A stretch of 64,000 nt of DNA from Narthecium ossifragum (GCA_963920575.1 OY986966.1:15867888-15931887); one strand, 5' to 3'. Positions 1-11,200 are shown, numbered from the stretch's first letter. Translations and numbers: made by a program. Notes: a model not told the origin generated them from the letters alone.

Positions 1-243
1 TAGGACGATCTCATTTGTCAAAGTTTTTCTTTCGCCACCTAAGCTCTTGATCTTCATCTTCATACTATGAATATCATCCATTTCATTGGACGAGAAACCC
101 ACAGATTTAGGATAACAGTAAGGAAGAGAGTGCTATCCAAGTTGTCTTCCTACTATGAATATCGTCCATATCAGACGGGCCTTGGACGAGAAACCCAAAG
201 ATTTAGGATCAATAGTAAGTAAGAGAGCCCTCGATCTTCATCT

Positions 244-768
244 TCATACTATGAATACCGTCCATTTCATTGGCCTTATCAAGTTTGTCATTATAGCGGA
301 TGAAACAATCAGAGAACTCTCGGCCATTATCCTTTCTGGAACATCAAAAATGGATATTGGTACAGTCGAGGCCGGCGTCATAATAGTAGAAACTATCAGA
401 GTGCTCTCGGCCATCGGTCTTTCTGGTACACCAGTAATTGGTGTTGATGTTGATGCAGTAGTTGGTACTTCTGTTGTCAAGACAATAGGGGGTACAATAG
501 TACTTGGTTCGGCGACACTGGCCGACGATGCCAGAATAACAGACTTCTTGGCCAGAGTACGAGAGGTTGATGCATCATGAGAAGCTATTATAGATGATAA
601 TCTAATATCACCAAGATCTCGTAAATGGCTATATGGATGAACGAGTATCTCACCAGTTAAAGACAAACCTGGTTTCGTGGGAGTGATGAGTGCATGAAAG
701 TGCACTCTGAACAACCTTAAAACCATCTCAATTGCTATATCTTCACCCTTAATCAACTTCTTTAGCAC
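244..768 (-). pseudogene. Antisense Ser/Thr-rich ORF, possibly the tail of the PMD-type ORF
   Basis: This is a 174-codon minus-strand reading frame rich in Ser, Thr, Ile and Val. It includes a loosely repeated segment in which a PERxMAES-type motif occurs twice, about 35 residues apart. No family is recognised. It lies on the same strand as the plant-mobile-domain relic at 3157-4762 and is separated from it by an inserted LTR at 787-2432, so it may be the distal part of that antisense ORF. The frame could equally be chance in biased sequence; codon conservation is not testable here. Confidence 0.2.
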
Positions 769-786
769 TATTTTTATACTTTTATA

Positions 787-2432
787 TGCTTCACATAGTT
801 GTGTGAAAAATGCAGGAAATTGGAGCTAAAAGAAGCTGAAAAGAGTATATGGATCAACTTCAACAATTAATCTGTACCTGCTCATGAAGAACCAGATGAT
901 GTTCCATATATGGTTGGAAAGCTCTTGAAGTCTAGATTCTGGGGAATTTTACGGTTCGTGATTCCGAGTTTCCTAGAGGAAGTTACGGCAATTTCAGTAC
1001 CGATGCGCAGTCTGAATGGCAGAAAGGAAAATAAGCTGGAAGTCCGAGCGATCCGCCGATCGATCGGACCTGACAGAATCGTGACAGAACATGCATTTTT
1101 TGGCTGAATATGATCCGATCGATCCCTCCTTCGCTCCTATAGGGTCCGATCGATCCGACACCAATGGTCCGATCGATCGGACTCGGAAAAAGTAAAAAAC
1201 AGCGGATTTTTACTCAACCAATCGATCCAACATACATAATCCGATCGATCGGACTTGGGAATTAAAGGGTGACAGAACATATGCTTTTTAGAGGAGCAGA
1301 GTTTGATCGATCCGTCCATCGATCGGACACGGGCGAAGTTAGAAGATTGGAGATCTCAAGAGACCGATCGATCCAACATCCCGAGAAGGATCGATCGGAC
1401 TTGCCCAGTGACGAAAATCAACGGTTTTGATTAATCCGAGTTTACTAATTCTTGGACCATATAAATAGGAAACTTAGGGTTAATCAACGGGGACTTCTTG
1501 GACGTTTTTGGAGGCTCTTTTCAGGAGTTTTTTAAGAGGAAAAAGATGGAGACATCTCCATCTATGGCCGAGTAATCCGCGGGCATGGCGGACGGATGAT
1601 CTAGCGAGGACTAGGGCTTCTTCTCCAACAATGGTTCATAGATTTTAAGCTTTATTGTTAAACTCTTTTCTATGTATTGGATCTTTAAATATTATTTTCA
1701 GATTATAGATTTCTATGTGGATGATTAATATTATGAATCCAGTCATGCTTTTTTCATGATCTTTTAATCCCATAGTCTTCTCTTTTGATTCTCCTACCGA
1801 GTCTTGCGAGACCTTTGCTATACATTGCCCGTAGTGACAGCTGGTATTGTATATTCTTAGGGATCTGGTTAGATAAGGTTGGGGCTCTATACCGAGAGAT
1901 CTTTGCTATGCATTGCCGATTGTGAGAGTTGGTATTGTGTATTCTTAGAGATCCGGTTAGAGTTAGGGCTTTGTCTCGATGAACTTTTGCTGCGCGTTGC
2001 CTGTAGTGACAGCCGGTATGGTGTATTCTTAGGTTTGGTTGGATGAAGTTAGAACTATAAAAAGGAAGAACCAATCGTAGGAAGAGACATTTATATATTT
2101 TATTAGATTCATAATTCTATATCTTCCGGTTAAGGTGATTGGGATGTAAATCCCTTAACTGAGTATCATATGATCCATTGAGAAGAGAAGAACCTAAATC
2201 CGAGTGAAGTGATTCCTGAAGCCTAGCCTCATTCAAATCTTGATTTCTTTCGTTAACTTTATCTTATCATTACATCTTTGATCTATTTTCTTAACTTTTA
2301 TCGCTCTTGATTGTTTTCAATTCATTGTTATCTGTGTTTCTGGATCTTTCCTACTTGTCTCTCTGTGGGATTCGACCTCTCTTATGCTGTACTGCACCGC
2401 GACCGCTGTGCGTGACACATTTGAGCGACATC
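787..2432 (+). mobile_element. Old solo LTR resembling family LTR-B, with palindrome array
   Basis: The segment begins near TGCTTCACATAG and ends at GAGCGACATCA. It shares the order of landmarks of the LTR-B copies at 14286 and 37282: a palindrome-rich first third, a TATA box (ATATAAATAGG near 1458), a leader with a GGAGACATC-type motif, repeated AT-rich segments, and a terminal block resembling 'ggattcgac...accgc...agcgacatca'. At 1035-1405 it holds at least six copies of a palindrome with core CCGATCGATCGG or close variants. The ends are approximate and I found no target duplication, which suggests an old insertion. Confidence 0.45.
1035..1405. repeat. Array of CGATCGATCG-type palindromes
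   Basis: At least seven occurrences of GATCGATC flanked by complementary bases (CCGATCGATCGG, TCCGATCGATC and variants) occur in 370 bp. Short unrelated spacers of variable length separate them. The units are individually self-complementary and are not a simple head-to-tail microsatellite. Comparable arrays with other outer bases occur in other LTRs of the window. Confidence 0.85.
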
Positions 2433-3156
2433 AGGGAGCTAAGTTTAAAACATCAAAAAGATCTTCGTAACCCCTGTCTCCTTTGTCCCCTTTCATGGGA
2501 ACGATTATCTCACCAGTTAGATCAACAAGTTTTTTCGTCTGTAAAACCTATAAATATGAAGATGAGAAAAGGTCGATACATCGATCATGAAGAAAAAATA
2601 ATTAATTATACTTTCAGCTTCCTTTGGACGAGACATTTGATTCTGATCTTGGGACATACTTGTTCCATAATTTGGAGAGGAGCTGTGATCGATCGTTCCT
2701 CTGAACGATTCTTCTCAGCTTGGCTAAGCATGATGGGAGGTTTTCCTCAACCGTCTTGGAAATAGTTACGTCGGCCAAGTTGGAAGGATCACATGCAGCA
2801 GTACTTGGGGAAGAGGAGACATATAAGGGACCGGATGTACTTGATGGCACTTCTATTGTAGCCTTCAACACAGAAATGTTTAAGAATTAAAAAAAAAAGC
2901 TGAAGGAAACAAGAAAAATAAATGAAAAAATGCTCACTTGGTTGGAGCAGATAGACTACTTGGCCGACTATCGGGAGACCATGTCTTCTATTCTATGATT
3001 GGAGATGGTCGAGATAGTTTCGTCTGAGATGAAGTCTCTTCACTAGATTTTTTCCCCACGTCTCCTTTTGGGTGAAGTATCATCCTCATCACCAGAACCT
3101 CTCGGTCATACTAGTCATTAGAATATGAAGAGGTAAAATGCTTTTAAGGAAAAAGT

Positions 3157-4762
3157 TTAAAAGTTACCTTTTCTTTTTCTTTTATCTGCCCGACCTCCCT
3201 TGTCGGAAGGATCTGGCAATTCTTTCTTCCGCCCTCTTTTTTCTTTGGAAGGGACAAAATTCTCACACACTAAATCATTGTTGAGAAAGAAAAGACGTTC
3301 TTTCACAAATTCCCAACCCTCTGTGAAGATGGGGTTAATATCGATCGTTGGTTCAAATGCAAACAAGTTGAACCTCTTGAAAAGAACGAATTCTCTTTTC
3401 TCCATGCAAATCACCCGATCAATGTCAGACAAGTTACATCGACCTCTAGCAATTATATTATAGCTAAAAGCTGGCGGCCCAGACCAAGTTTGCTTGAGGC
3501 CGAATTGACGAGCAGCAAAATTTGGAGCATATACTTATACTCCACACTTATTGTTGGCCCTACCTCATACCATATCAAAATGCAAGAAAACGAGCCATGC
3601 CATTCTCTTCTCTTCAGAGTCCGGATTTGAAGAAAGATCAAGCAATGGATAAAGGGATATTGGATGGGAATAAGGATGAAAAAGCTGATAAGAAGAAAAA
3701 TCAGGCAAAGTATAAAAATGATCAAAAACTTGTCGGAAAGATTTGAGAATGGAAGACGAGGAAAGATACAAGTGTCCTTGAGTTCTGGCCAATGATGATG
3801 ATAGTGGCAGATGAAGTTCGGGGAAATTGGCTCTAAGCCATAATTGGACGATCCAAAGAGGGCCAAAACCAGTTAATCTACCGCCCTCTCTCAATTGATC
3901 AAGAGCCAAGCAAATACCTCTATAGATGGCCGATAAAATAAAGGAAGAAAGAGAGCGAACTTGTTTTCCAACATCAATTTCTTGGGCAGGTTTGATATAT
4001 CCCTTAACTGGTCTTTTAGCATGAAGACAAAGAACGAATTTACAAAGCTAAAGGTTAAACATTCACAGGAGTTTGGAGGATCATTGGTCTCTTTTAACTT
4101 GGCATAAGCATTGATAAAAACACCATAATTTTTATCGGTAACTCCATGTTGGGTGATACCTCATGGTCAATTGTCACGGCCATGAGGTAACTCCATGTTG
4201 GGCGATACCAATGCACCAAGTGGAGAAAGACAGGTCAAAAGTGAAATATCCAATAAAGTAATGGTGAGTGTGCCAAAAGGAAAAACAAAATTGTTATACT
4301 CTATCGACTAAAAAAGGAACGATGAGATGAGCAAGTTAGGGTCTTGGTTGGGAATCTTAATACTCAACTCTAGGAAATCTAATATACCAGCATAAAAAAA
4401 AGTTTCTTTGATTCAAGATGATTGAGCATCCTGTTATGCCATTCAATGAATTTGTCATCGATCAAAGGCCATAGAGAAAGAGGACTCTTTGACGACAGAG
4501 CAGATAGATTTAGTTTTTGAGAAAAAGGCAAGTCACTAGAAATAGGGAATGAATGTAAAATAGGCATAGCTTCGGGTGTAAGGAAAGGAATTTGATAAGA
4601 GACAAAGTAAGGACCAAGAATGAATGGCCTGGAATCAGAAGTAACCTCTCGAGCCAGATACCCACTCCGAAGTTGGTCCGACTTCATAACTTCATTAAAC
4701 TCTGCATAGGCTACATTCACTTCCTTCTGGACGCAATCGTCGGCTTTAACTTCGCAAACCAT
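3157..4762 (-). pseudogene. Plant mobile domain (PMD, MAIN/MAIL-like) ORF, frameshifted relic
   Basis: Reading the minus strand from an ATG at 4762, an open frame of 127 codons runs to 4379. Conserved PMD sequence then continues in other frames: a VFPFGTLTITLLD-type core near 4250-4300 (family form FPFGxMTxTLxD), a GPLWIVQLWL motif near 3850, and a basic tail (GRKKE, KRKRKG) near 3170-3260. Several stops and frameshifts break it. PMD proteins include the Arabidopsis nuclear proteins MAIN and MAIL1, and the domain is widespread in transposons. Here it lies antisense to a gypsy-like 3' LTR, so I read it as the extra antisense ORF of the element rather than a host gene. The family call is fairly sure; the exact extent is not. 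Confidence 0.7.
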
Positions 4763-5086
4763 GATAATTAATGGAGAAAAAGAAGGCGGAGTTAAAAAGA
4801 AAACCTAAACACCGCCGCAATGGTACGTGAAGGAATATAAACCTAAAAGCCAATGCAAGACAACATGAGAAGAAAATTCTCTCCAAGCCAAAAGGTATGG
4901 TTTAAATAGAACGTTTTGTCATCGCATTAAATGTGGGATCCGAAAAAGATTGTATAGAGAGTATAAACGACATGATAGTATGACTTCTGAGAGAGTCATG
5001 ATAATTAGGTTGAAAAGATAAGGAAAAATGGTCAAATCATGTCAGATGCGGCCACCTCATCATTAAGAAAGAATTACTCGATCACC

Positions 5087-5100
5087 ACATGGGGGCAAAA
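5087..5100 (+). promoter_or_regulatory. Polypurine tract of the gypsy-like element
   Basis: The sequence ACATGGGGGCAAAA abuts the TG of the putative 3' LTR. Such a tract primes plus-strand DNA synthesis in LTR retrotransposons. It orients the element on the plus strand, opposite to the PMD ORF. Confidence 0.5.
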
Positions 5101-6034
5101 TGTTAGCTCAAATATGGCTAACCAATCAATGATCGACACGTAAGCATAGTAATTGTGACCGATGACCTATTAACCTATGACATCATCTTCCAATTCAAAT
5201 GGACAATCAAACGTCTGATGTGCAGAGAATAAGCAACGGCCGAATGCAAATGAGATGCAGGCAAACCATTGACCAAAGGCGATCATAGCATGTCCAAGTA
5301 AAGATCATCGACCAAATGTGTTCATGATGTGTCCAAAGAAAGATCATTAATCAAGCATGATCGTGACATGTATCGAATTTGCTTCTAAATTTCCCGATAT
5401 TATTACTGACATTACTCAATTGCAAATATTTTTAGGTGCTTTAAATTATGTGTCAGATTATTATAAAGATTTAGTCAAGGATACGTTTCTTCTTTATAAT
5501 AGGCTAAAGAAGAATCCTTCTCCTTGGACTGAAGAGCATACTAATGTTGTTAGACTAATAAAGTCTAAGGTGAAGAATCTTCTCTGTATCAATTTAGCAA
5601 ATCCAGATTCTAAAAAGATTGTTGAAATCAATACTAGTAATATTGGCTATGGTGGAATCTTAAACAATTATGCCCTAACTCTAATAAAGAGGAGTTAGTA
5701 CGTTATTCATCTAGAAAGTGGAATCCACTCAGTTTAATTATTCTACTATTAAAAATGAGATGTTATCAATAATTAAATGTCTCTATAAATTTCAAGATGA
5801 TATCTTGAATCAATATTTTTTGGATCATCGACCATGTGTGCTCATCGACCAAGGAACTGAACGTGGGGAAGCATTTATAGCGGATTTACAGCACAATCTC
5901 CTATAATTGCGCCACGATCAATCCAAACGGGAACGATTATTAGCACTAGGATATAAATAGGTTTTTCTTCACTATGTAACCACTCTCTGACACTCTGGTA
6001 ACCAGCCCACGAGCATAGATTTCAATTACATTTC
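5101..6034 (+). mobile_element. Putative 3' LTR of the gypsy-like element, enclosing a viral relic
   Basis: It starts TGTTAGCTC right after a polypurine tract and has a TATA-like box (ATATAAATAGG) near 5950. The 3' end is uncertain and I place it near 6034. Short related sequences (GATCATCGACCA...) occur at about 5304 and 5824, immediately outside the viral segment at 5370-5815. This fits insertion of the viral piece into the LTR, or microhomology-mediated joining. No second LTR is in the window for comparison. Confidence 0.35.
5370..5815 (+). pseudogene. Endogenous caulimovirid relic: reverse transcriptase/RNase H fragment
   Basis: One frame (5357-5695) carries the end of the RT domain and the start of RNase H. 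Recognisable are a LQIFLGALNYVSDY-type motif, a LYNRLKKNPSPW segment, and an ETNxSxxGYGGIL-like RNase H start with Ile in place of the usual first active-site region. A frameshift near 5697 moves the continuing RNase H match to another frame (FNYSTIKNEMLSIIK). The phrasing is that of Caulimoviridae rather than Ty3/gypsy or Badnavirus polymerases; petuvirus, florendovirus and caulimovirus-type RTs are the closest I recall. Only about 150 codons survive, broken by stops, so it is a dead fossil. No movement protein, coat protein or promoter is nearby. Confidence 0.65.
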
Positions 6035-6039
6035 TGTTT

Positions 6040-6489
6040 TACTTGTAAGTTCATTTCATTAATTAAGATCTTTTATTTTTATTTTGTGTTCTTCTTCTAC
6101 TGCTTTCTTAGATTAATTTTAATTACTGCAATCTAGTTCTTTACAGTAGATTAATTTAGGGTTTTCCTAGTTTTAATGTTGTGGTTTTTTCTGGATTTAG
6201 TTGTTTTTAGCATGATCTTTATCATTTTCTAGACTTAAATAGGTACTTTAGATAGATTTATTATTTCAAATAGATTGATTTAAGACTAAATTAGGATTAA
6301 TTCACGTTTATCTTCAAATCTCTCTATAATTATCCCTTTAAATAGAATTTGACCATATTTCCAATTAATTTGACACATCTGTTCAAATTGAGTTCGAAAG
6401 AGTTGAGCCTTTGCACGTCCCTGATATTTGACATTTTGACTATTTTGACTAAGTCGGTCAACGGCAAGATTTCCACGTCGATAGTAGCT
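6040..6489 (+). other. AT-rich leader-like stretch
   Basis: There is no gene here. The stretch is T-rich with several GTAAG-like and TTTCTTAG or TTACAG-like sites. It precedes the retroelement-type ORF starting at 6490 and may be that element's leader. Confidence 0.3.
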
Positions 6490-7068
6490 ATGTCTGACAG
6501 TGTTGAACCACAAGAGTCAATTGCTTATGTTTGGAAGCGTGGACGAACCGCCTCCCGACCAGTTTGTTGGACTCTGAGTAGGCACCCACCACCTTCCATT
6601 TCTGCAACTAAGGATCAACTGAGAGGACGGTTAGGTACACAGTGTCGCACTAGAGGTTTTGAATTTGAGCAGAGGGTTGATCTTGAGGTGTTTAGAGAGA
6701 TAGATGGGACTCGTCCTAGTATTGAGTTGCTAGAGCTGAGGGCTTGGCAGTGTTTAGGAGAACCTTGCCAGTCGATTTTTCCGGATTTAGTTTGTTGTTT
6801 CTATGAGACTGTGACTGCACATAGCACTATGCCACCTTACTTGTCTACCACCCTTGCTAGTTTCCTAGTTCAAGTTGACAAAGCCCTGATTACTGAGGTC
6901 CTCCAACTTCCCGATGATATCTATCTTCCTCAGGACCCCGAGCCTGCCCAGCTTTCAAGTGTCGACATATCACATTCCATTTGTCCAGAGCCGCATGCTG
7001 ATCTTATTCATAGATCTCACCTGCACCCTAACTTGAGGTTCATGGATATGGTTCTAAGGGCTTCATAA
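6490..7068 (+). CDS. Retroelement-associated ORF (plant transposon protein domain type), partial
   Basis: The open frame runs from 6349; the first plausible in-frame ATG start (MSDSVEPQ) is at 6490, giving 192 codons. The segment LLELRAWQCLGEPCQSIFPDLVCCFYETV fits the pattern of a domain common in Athila-like and other plant retroelement ORFs: short helix, 'RxW', then 'Pel..FY..l', followed by a 'lp.di...lplpdd' region. It is truncated compared with family members of 300 residues or more. It is followed directly by LTR-A sequence in the opposite orientation. The family call rests on pattern memory and is tentative. No host function is implied. Confidence 0.4.
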   Translation: MSDSVEPQESIAYVWKRGRTASRPVCWTLSRHPPPSISATKDQLRGRLGTQCRTRGFEFEQRVDLEVFREIDGTRPSIELLELRAWQCLGEPCQSIFPDLVCCFYETVTAHSTMPPYLSTTLASFLVQVDKALITEVLQLPDDIYLPQDPEPAQLSSVDISHSICPEPHADLIHRSHLHPNLRFMDMVLRAS

Positions 7069-7069
7069 T

Positions 7070-8406
7070 TCATATATAAATCCAAAAATTATGAAACCAG
7101 TGGAAATTGAGAGTAGATTCAAGAATCTACAACTCTCATGTTGATGATCGAACAAGATCATGCACGTACGAGCCATGATCTGAGCTGATCGGATAAAAAC
7201 AAGGTTTCGATATAAATCCGGGAAAAACATGTATAAATCCAGCTTAAATCCAAATAAAATTGCACGAAAGTTAGATCAGACATTAAGCAAGCTAAGAGGA
7301 ACAATCTAATACAAGGAAATCAACAAACAATCAAACCAAACCCTAGATAAACCCTAAACATGGTTTTAGGCGTAGAAACCTACCTTAATACGGCAATCCT
7401 GCCTTTCACCTTGATATGTCGTCCTCCCTTGTTGTCGCTGCCTCCAGCTCACCGGAGAGCTGCATGGAGTCGTCTGATGCCTCCATCCAGCCATGACGGG
7501 ATGAGGGAGAAGGAGAGGAGGGAGAAGCCAGAGGGGATCGGGGAAAAGGAGACGAGGAGGAGAGAGCCCAGGAGGGACGGTGGCTGGCGAAGCTCTTTGA
7601 CGTCGAAGAGGAAGGCTTTCCGGCGACCTCGGGAGAGAGGGAAGTAGGAGAGAGTCGGATAAGAGGGGGGAAAGGGGTTCCACGGCTCGAGAGAGATGAG
7701 GGGGAGCTAGTGAGGAGGCAGTGGCCGGCGATGGTGGCGAAGAAGCTCTGGAGAAGGGAGAGGGCCAACGTGGTCGTGAGCGGGGGAGAAGAGAGGAGGG
7801 ATCGCGCGCGGGCACGGGCACGGAAGAGAAGGAGAGAGAGAGAGCGAGAGAGTTTAGCCACTTAGGCCCCGTTTGGTATGGGGTTAGAAAAGGTGGGGTT
7901 AAGAGGGGATAGGGTTAGAAAGGGTTAGAACAAGTGGGGTTAAGGAATGGGGATATGAAAAAGTAGAGTGGTGGAGGTAGGTGGAATGAGGATAAAATAG
8001 TAATGATTACTTTTGGTGTTTGGGGATAAGTATGGGGATAAGAGGAGATAAGGGAGGTTATCCCCCCTTAACCCCACACCAATAGTGCCTAAACCGGTCT
8101 AGTAAGGTCAGTTTAATTACACTGAATCTGATTTAACCCAAATTGCGATATCTCGTCGCAATCTCATCCAGATCTGTCGATCACTAACGCTCCTACTGGG
8201 TCTATTCAATCAAATACATAAGTCCAAGGCCGTGTGTGCACTATGCGGGTGTGAAGTCGGCCAACAAGGCGCAATTTACCAAATTGTCTTGGGGTCCAAA
8301 AACAGCGATGTGATCAACCGATCACAAAACAAGGGCAACCGAGTTAAGCCGACCAAACTAGACCCTTGACCTAACACGGTCATACCAGGTATAGAGGGAC
8401 GGGTTC
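7070..8406 (-). mobile_element. LTR-A copy 1 (truncated, interrupted)
   Basis: The segment carries LTR-A landmarks on the minus strand: the conserved 'gagttgtagatc...tgcatgatc...gtacg' block near 7120-7180, the AGGTAGG box near 7380, a CT-rich leader, and the TTTGGTAAATTG/GTTTCACAC...CACACAC block near 8225-8285. It is cut at 8406 by LTR-A copy 2. Its last five bases (TCACA) resume at 10689-10693 after that insertion. The far end (TGTCGCG side) is missing, so about half of the LTR remains. A MITE lies inside at 7865-8089. Confidence 0.75.
7865..8089. mobile_element. MITE of about 225 bp inside LTR-A copy 1
   Basis: The left end GGCCCCGTTTGGTATGGGGTTA and the right end, whose reverse complement reads GGCACTATTGGTGTGGGGTTA, are imperfect terminal inverted repeats of about 21 bp. 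The flanks are TTA on the left and TAA on the right, so the shared duplication may be the dinucleotide TA. The interior is G-rich and has no ORF. The size and ends fit a miniature inverted-repeat transposon of a Tourist-like or Stowaway-like type; the superfamily is not settled. Confidence 0.6.
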
Positions 8407-9711
8407 TGTCGCGCCCCCGCCCAGAAAACCCATCCGGACCGGGACATGAGGGGGGGGACCTACATCTACTAACAACCAACTGGCGGAAACAGATAAAAGC
8501 GAAACAGGGAGCAAAAGTAATTCTAACAATTACTAAACCAAAACTATATATATACAACAGAGTTACATCAATATTTACATAAATCAGTCAACAAAAAGAA
8601 ATTACATCCTCTGGAGTCTCCACAAAAGCATAGCAAAAGCCATCCTGGCCCTCAAACATGGTCTGATGGCGACGCGCTGCCGCAGGACGAACAATAAGGG
8701 CCCACAAGAGAAGAGCTGGTACTTGCACATGCAAACACCGCAGTCCAGGTAGGAGTGAGCAAAAGCTTAGCAGGGTTCTACTCTACGACACACACAAAGA
8801 AGGCGACGCCAACTGCACTAACTCTGTGCCAAGTACTGAGGCCTGCCAAGGACCCCATAAATCCCGTCAATAACCCGAAAGGTACATGTCCCAAGTACGT
8901 CCCTCTGACAGCTACTGTTGAAGGACGGACTACCTCTGACAATCCCTGACATAGGGTGGACATGACTCTACCAGTAGGACACCCCTCTCCAAGCGGGATC
9001 TCCACACTTGGCGGAACGACCGTGGTTATGACAACCATCTCTCAGTACTTCAGGCAATAGAGCTAACACGACCAACAGACTCCAAATCAAAGGCTAAGGC
9101 TGACCAGGAAGCCCAACAAATCCCGTCGGTACCCCAAGGGTTCCTGACCATGTAACCCTCTCCCGCCACAACAGGGAGAGCCTGAGCACATGCAGAACAC
9201 CCTAACCCATGCTGGACGATAAGCAGGACGACCCATGTCGGGGTAACAACAACCACCTCTTAGCAATTGATATAGGAGTACTAGGGACAACCCTCAACCC
9301 ATGCCTAGCCTAACATGCCTCTAATGCATAAGAAAGCCAGGCAATTATAACAGTATCAACAGGCATCAAACAAGGGCACACCTTTGGCCCATTTATACTA
9401 CACACTCCCGAGGGTCATGACTCCCTCGGTTCACCACAAAGCAGTAAGGGGGCATACAGTCATCCCATTTATTCTACACAATCCTAGGAGTCATCACTCT
9501 CCCGGTTCAACCACAAAGCGATAACAGGCAGCAGTTCACGGCAATATCACTTAACATGCCAGTAAAGCGGTAAACAATCTATCATGGCAAGCCCCGCGGG
9601 CAACACCGCTAAAACTGCATACATACGAAGCCCAGCGGGCAACACCGCTAAAACTGCATACATACGAAGCCCCGCGGGCAAAACAACCTCAAAAACACTT
9701 TCTGGCGCATG

Positions 9712-9985
9712 TTGGATCGATCCAACATACCTTTGGATCGATCCGACTTGCCCTTGGATCGATCCAACTTGTCCTTGGATCGATCCGACTAGCCCTGGGA
9801 TCGATCCAACTCACCCTTGGATCGATCCGACTAGGGAAAACCAAGAAAACCATCTCTGCCACCCTCAGGCACTGTTCCTAGGACACATGGGATCGATCCA
9901 ACTACCACCTTGGATCGATCCAACTTCCACCAGTGAACAGACCGTCTTGACTGCAACTCGGATCGATCCAACATCCAGTTGGATC
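9712..9985. repeat. Array of TTGGATCGATCCAA palindromes
   Basis: Nine or more units of GGATCGATCC occur, six of them at a nearly regular 22-24-bp spacing (9713-9835) and the rest at wider intervals to 9985. Several extend to a 14-bp palindrome TTGGATCGATCCAA. The array lies inside LTR-A copy 2, about 0.7-0.97 kb from the TGTGAGG end. In one frame it reads as WIDPT repeats; that is a by-product of the motif, not evidence for a protein. Confidence 0.95.
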
Positions 9986-10371
9986 GATCCCAACCGGCCC
10001 TCCGGTCAACTTTCGACGGCGATCACGGCCGAAAAACCAAACCAAACTTCACCAAACTTGGTGGGTTTGTAGATCTGATACTCACGAAGATACTCATGGC
10101 TTCAAAATCGGAAACCAACGCTTATACATGGAGATCTATTCAAGACAAACCCGAATTCGGCGAAAACGACGAAGAACACGAGAAAAACCCAACAAATCCG
10201 TAGGTAGAAACCCTACCTCAACAAGAGCTGCTTCAATCCACGAAGCCAAGCCTTAGATCTTCCTAAATCCTCTCGAGATTTCGCCGGATTTGAGCCCAAT
10301 CACAGCGAGATCGGAAAAAGGAGAGAGGAGGCGCGGCGTCTGTTCTTATACAGACGCTCCAGTGCGAGTCA

Positions 10372-10470
10372 GATCGATCCGCACTCTACCTCGGATCGAT
10401 CCCAACTCCAGTAGCGGCCACCATTCCCTAGTGCATCCTGGATCGATCTGAAGTGGAGTTCGGATCGATC
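10372..10470. repeat. Promoter-side GGATCGATCC palindrome cluster
   Basis: Four GATCGATC units with GG/CC or AG/CC flanks lie within 100 bp. They are just upstream, in LTR-A orientation, of a TATA-like site near 10340. The core is the same as in the larger array 400 bp further into the same LTR. Confidence 0.85.
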
Positions 10471-10693
10471 CAACCTGCGCTGGGAAGGAGAATTGGGCTC
10501 AGCTCAAGCCCAATTTCGGATCTTTCGATCCCGGGTCTACCTAACCATCCCATTCAAACACATACACCAAAACAAGGCCTGTGTGTGCACACGCGGGTGT
10601 GAAACAAACCAACAAGGTGCAATTTACCAAATTGCCCTTGCGGTCAACAACGAGCCACAGGAATAGAGGGACAGGTCCTCACAGGTTCTCACA

Positions 10694-11200
10694 CATATTC
10701 CCATTCAAGTAATGAACTCCCCTGGGTCACTTTTCTAGGAACTTCCTATTGGGTGGAAAGACCTCTCCTGCAAGCAGAGTGGCGTGGTGGTCAGTGTGCA
10801 GACCTACTAAGTCCAGTGGCTTGAGGCTTCGTGGTCTGCGGACATGACAACAATCTCTAAGAATCAAGCGGGCGGCGCCTCTTTGCTTCGACAACCCCTC
10901 AATTTGGGTGAAGATCACCAAGGCCAAATACAAGTGGCAGGGGTGTCTTCCAATTGGCACTATCCAAAGTTGCAGTTCGAGGTGCTAGAGCAAGATCCAT
11001 GCAGCTACAAAGGTACTCTGGTCTTGCCTCCGCTGGATTCCTTCTACATGCTCCAACCTCCATGCGTTGATGATGCCTTGTTCTTTGACCTGTCGATCAT
11101 TCGCTTCCCATCTTTCTTTCTCTATGATCGTGATCATCCAGATTGGTTTGACGGCTCCATCGGATCATTTATGACAGATGACGCTCTTTGGGACCAGCCA
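10694..11200 (+). pseudogene. LINE ORF2 fragment 1
   Basis: There is an open plus-strand frame from 10844 that reads into LTR-A copy 3 at 11201. Its last 20 or so codons (ending GSFMTDDALWDQP) match the stretch that precedes the zinc-binding reverse-transcriptase domain in plant L1-type LINEs. They join smoothly to 17048-17121 and 19238 once the two LTR-A insertions are removed. The upstream part of the frame is not recognisable as RT and probably contains frameshifts. Confidence 0.55.

Larger units (their letters stand above)
1..5100 (+). mobile_element. 3' part of a decayed Ty3/gypsy-like element (Tat-type candidate)
   Basis: A purine tract at 5087-5100 (ACATGGGGGCAAAA) lies directly before TGTTAGCTC at 5101. 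This is the usual arrangement of a polypurine tract and 3' LTR on the plus strand. Upstream there is no intact gag-pol in the window. Instead there is minus-strand (antisense) coding sequence between 3157 and 4762 with a plant mobile domain. Antisense extra ORFs between pol and the 3' LTR are known in Tat-lineage gypsy elements of plants, and some carry this domain. The 5' part lies outside the window. Assignment to Tat is inferred from this layout, not from pol sequence. Confidence 0.45.
8407..10683 (-). mobile_element. LTR-A copy 2, solo LTR with perfect TSD
   Basis: This is a 2277-bp segment with ends TGTCGCGCC...CCTCACA (minus-strand reading TGTGAGG...GCGACA). It is flanked by the direct repeat GGTTC at 8402-8406 and 10684-10688. 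Reading through the duplication restores the end of LTR-A copy 1. It contains two palindrome arrays with core GGATCGATCC: 9712-9985 and 10372-10470. There is no internal region, primer site or coding domain, so it is a solo LTR. Confidence 0.9.

Noticed and set aside
155..580. 141-codon plus-strand ORF at the window start
   Set aside because: Ile/Val/Ser-rich with no motif, and it overlaps the antisense frame at 244-768; neither is convincing as a host gene.
7366..7912. Overlapping Ser/Pro- and Arg/Glu-rich ORFs
   Set aside because: They lie in the CT-rich leader of an LTR-A copy, and the same tract in other copies is not conserved as protein.
9712..9985. CRISPR-like array with regular spacing
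   Set aside because: The repeats are 10-14-bp palindromes with 10-bp spacers in plant LTR DNA; no cas genes and no suitable repeat length.
9584..10072. A protein of WIDPT repeats
   Set aside because: The frame follows from the spacing of GGATCGATCC palindromes in an LTR. Other copies with other palindromes give unrelated peptides, so there is no coding conservation.
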